Positions 29,738 to 31,406 of a stretch of 31,406 nucleotides of DNA are shown in pieces. Location of the stretch: assembly GCA_030141605.1 (NCBI GenBank), contig JAQGDQ010001638.1, forward strand, positions 1-31,406, in the 5' to 3' direction. Position 1 is the first letter of the stretch. Each line of letters begins with the position of its first letter. Position numbers and translations under genes: made by a program. Below the pieces are notes generated by a model that saw nothing but the letters and a program-made list of their open reading frames with translations, searched no databases and was not told where the DNA came from. The DNA is from Tubiluchus corallicola. Its lineage: Eukaryota; Priapulida; Priapulimorpha; Priapulimorphida; Tubiluchidae.

Positions 29738-29791
<54 letters not shown>
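29738..29791. repeat. (ATG)n microsatellite
   Basis: About eighteen uninterrupted ATG triplets, with no flanking duplication. Confidence 0.96.
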
Positions 29792-30045
29792 TTAACTTTA
29801 TTAATTTCAATTAACTTTTAAGACTTAATTAACTTTGGATTAAGGCATCAGTTGTGTGGTCTAGTCCTGAGTGTGTTTTGAGACCAAAGATATTAAAGCC
29901 GACAACACGCTGTTTAAAAACAAGAAGAAAATGCAAAATTATTCTCGATTTTTTTTTGTAAAAATTGATTGAATAATGTTTTTTTTGGTTTATCGAATGT
30001 CTAACAAACGACGCAAAGGCAAAGCTGGAAGGGGGATTCCAAAGC
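29792..30045. other. anonymous spacer
   Basis: AT-rich. The minus frame at 29829-30047 has no recognised domain. Confidence 0.4.
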
Positions 30046-30425
30046 ATATCCCAAAAAACTTTCCAGACAAACTTAAATTTATTTGGAAAAGAAAGTTCTT
30101 AATAATTTAAAATGTTCATATAACATGGTAAAACGACTCTGCATCGCCATCCCAGTGTGCACCACTGACTCACCAAAAAAACACATTATTGACTGGAATG
30201 CTCTGATTATTTCTCAAAACTTTATGCAATGCTGTTTAGACTTGTTAAATGGCTACGCCTAACGGACATTGCGGGAGTTGAAATTAAAATTTTCATACAG
30301 CATTCCTGCTAACGCAAGCCCTGTATGCAATAAGACGGCACATAAGCAATATAAAAGGTGATTTTTTAAACATTTTTATGGCGAGGGTTTTCTTCATCTT
30401 TTAGTTACAATAATGTACCGAACAC
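30046..30425 (+). mobile_element. dispersed family C copy
   Basis: It starts TATCCCAAAAAACTTTCCAG and keeps CCAGTGTGCACCA, GGAATGCTCTGATTATT, ATGGCTACGCCTAACGGACA, TTTTCATACAGCATTCCTGC and TGTATGCAATAAGACGGCAC. It faces the copy at 28960-29475 across about 570 bp, so the two form a large inverted pair. Confidence 0.62.
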
Positions 30426-30597
30426 AGATAATGAAATCAAACAGCCAAATTAAAACAAATAACAGCGCATGCGCAATCGTATAATCATCACATACACGTG
30501 TTTGACATTTCGACAGCTCGGTGTTTCAGCATCAAGCAGACTTAATGGTTATACAGCTGTTATTTGATTTTCAATCATTTGCATCTGTTATCGAGTC

Positions 30598-30752
30598 CTA
30601 CATAAGCTTGTCAATGGCTTCATCCAGGATTGCCACCCACAGGAGAAGGTACATAAGCTTGTCAATGGCTTCATCCTGCATTGCCACCCACTGGAGAAGG
30701 GCATAAGCTTGTCAATGGCTTCATATAGGGTTGCCACTCTCTATAGAAAGAT
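30598..30752. repeat. 51-bp minisatellite (3 copies)
   Basis: CATAAGCTTGTCAATGGCTT recurs at 30601, 30652 and 30702, followed by TTGCCACCCAC-like sequence; the third copy is degraded. The frame at 30521-30706 reads through two units and is an artefact. Confidence 0.93.
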
Positions 30753-30954
30753 CATAACATTTTCAGGTGCTATAAACTGGCATAGAGTTTGCACTTTGGA
30801 TTCTGACGTTTTTCCAATGAAGCCAGTGCGATCAAGACTGATTCTGTATTGATTTGTAAATTGTTCTGTCATTGGTCAATTTAAAAGTCAAAGAGTTAAG
30901 ATGCTATCATTTATACATATGTTTCTTTACTAATCTTTAATTTACTATTATTAT

Positions 30955-31406
30955 ATTATCTGACTTTACACTTCATTGCTTTACTTTATCCAAACCTTTT
31001 CTCCCTCACTTTACCTCATCTCACCTTACGTCAGTTTACTGCACCTCACCTTACTTACATTACCTTAACTTCACTTTATTTTGCTTTGATTTGCTTTGAT
31101 TTACTTTACTTTACTTTACTTTACTTTACTTTACTTTACTTTACTTTACTTTACTTTACTTTACTTTACTTTACTTTACTTTACTTTACTTTACTTTACT
31201 TTACTTTACTTTACTTTACTTTACTTTACTTTACTTTACTTTACTTTACTTTACTTTACTTTACTTTACTTTACTTTACTTTACTTTACTTTACTTTACT
31301 TTACTTTACTTTACTTTACTTTACTTTACTTTACTTTACTTTACTTTACTTTACTTTACTTTACTTTACTTTTACTTTACTTTACTTTACTTTTACTTTA
31401 CTTTAC
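30955..31406. repeat. (TTTAC)n pentanucleotide tract, reaching the window end
   Basis: Degenerate TTTAC/CTTAC words from about 30955 become nearly pure TTTAC pentamers from about 31100 to the end, with two TTTTAC variants near 31370 and 31391. The tract continues beyond the window. Confidence 0.95.

Overview
This window looks like intergenic or intronic DNA from an animal nuclear genome. No intact protein-coding gene can be supported. Three things point to a metazoan. There is a decayed exon-like piece of an SLC22-type (organic ion transporter) gene behind a splice-acceptor-like sequence. There are two SINEs whose heads derive from 5S rRNA. There are many short non-autonomous DNA transposons, including piggyBac-like elements with TTAA ends. 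The density of minisatellites suggests an invertebrate, possibly marine, but the species or phylum cannot be named from sequence alone.

Layout. 1-2880: a GTT-rich tract, then an 87-bp minisatellite in two blocks, each followed by the same single-copy segment, so array plus segment is duplicated. 2881-4739: anonymous DNA and a 55-bp array with a dimeric higher-order pattern. 4740-9770: two opposite-facing copies of a TTAA-flanked MITE (4981-5445, 9312-9769). Between them lie a (CAT)n compound array, a ubiquitin-like coding remnant (near 6635), a 72-bp array and a copy of a second MITE family (A). 9771-12494: MITE families B and A, a 122-bp repeat and about 600 bp of ATCC tetranucleotide. 12495-17033: a perfect-looking hairpin, a 5S-headed SINE (+), a foldback element enclosing a tRNA-Lys-like module, the SLC22-like remnant, a second 5S-headed SINE (-) and a second foldback element. 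17034-22500: pieces of dispersed family C, an 18-unit 81-bp array, MITE B again, a long GAT-to-AACAAT compound microsatellite and a 56-bp array. 22501-31406: a 46-bp array with a trimeric higher-order pattern, GAT and CAACAG-type low complexity, a 101-bp array, two more family C copies, a 51-bp array and a terminal (TTTAC)n tract that runs off the end.

More than a third of the window appears to be tandem repeat. Most long open frames are artefacts of these arrays: periods of 81 and 87 are multiples of three, and trinucleotide tracts read as homopolymers. No operon-like or gene-cluster organisation is present, and I found no convincing new biological system. The items most worth checking are the tRNA-bearing foldback element, the paired palindromes in the TTAA MITE, the two 5S SINE copies and the two protein remnants. 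Boundaries of dispersed elements were set by eye, by comparing copies within the window.
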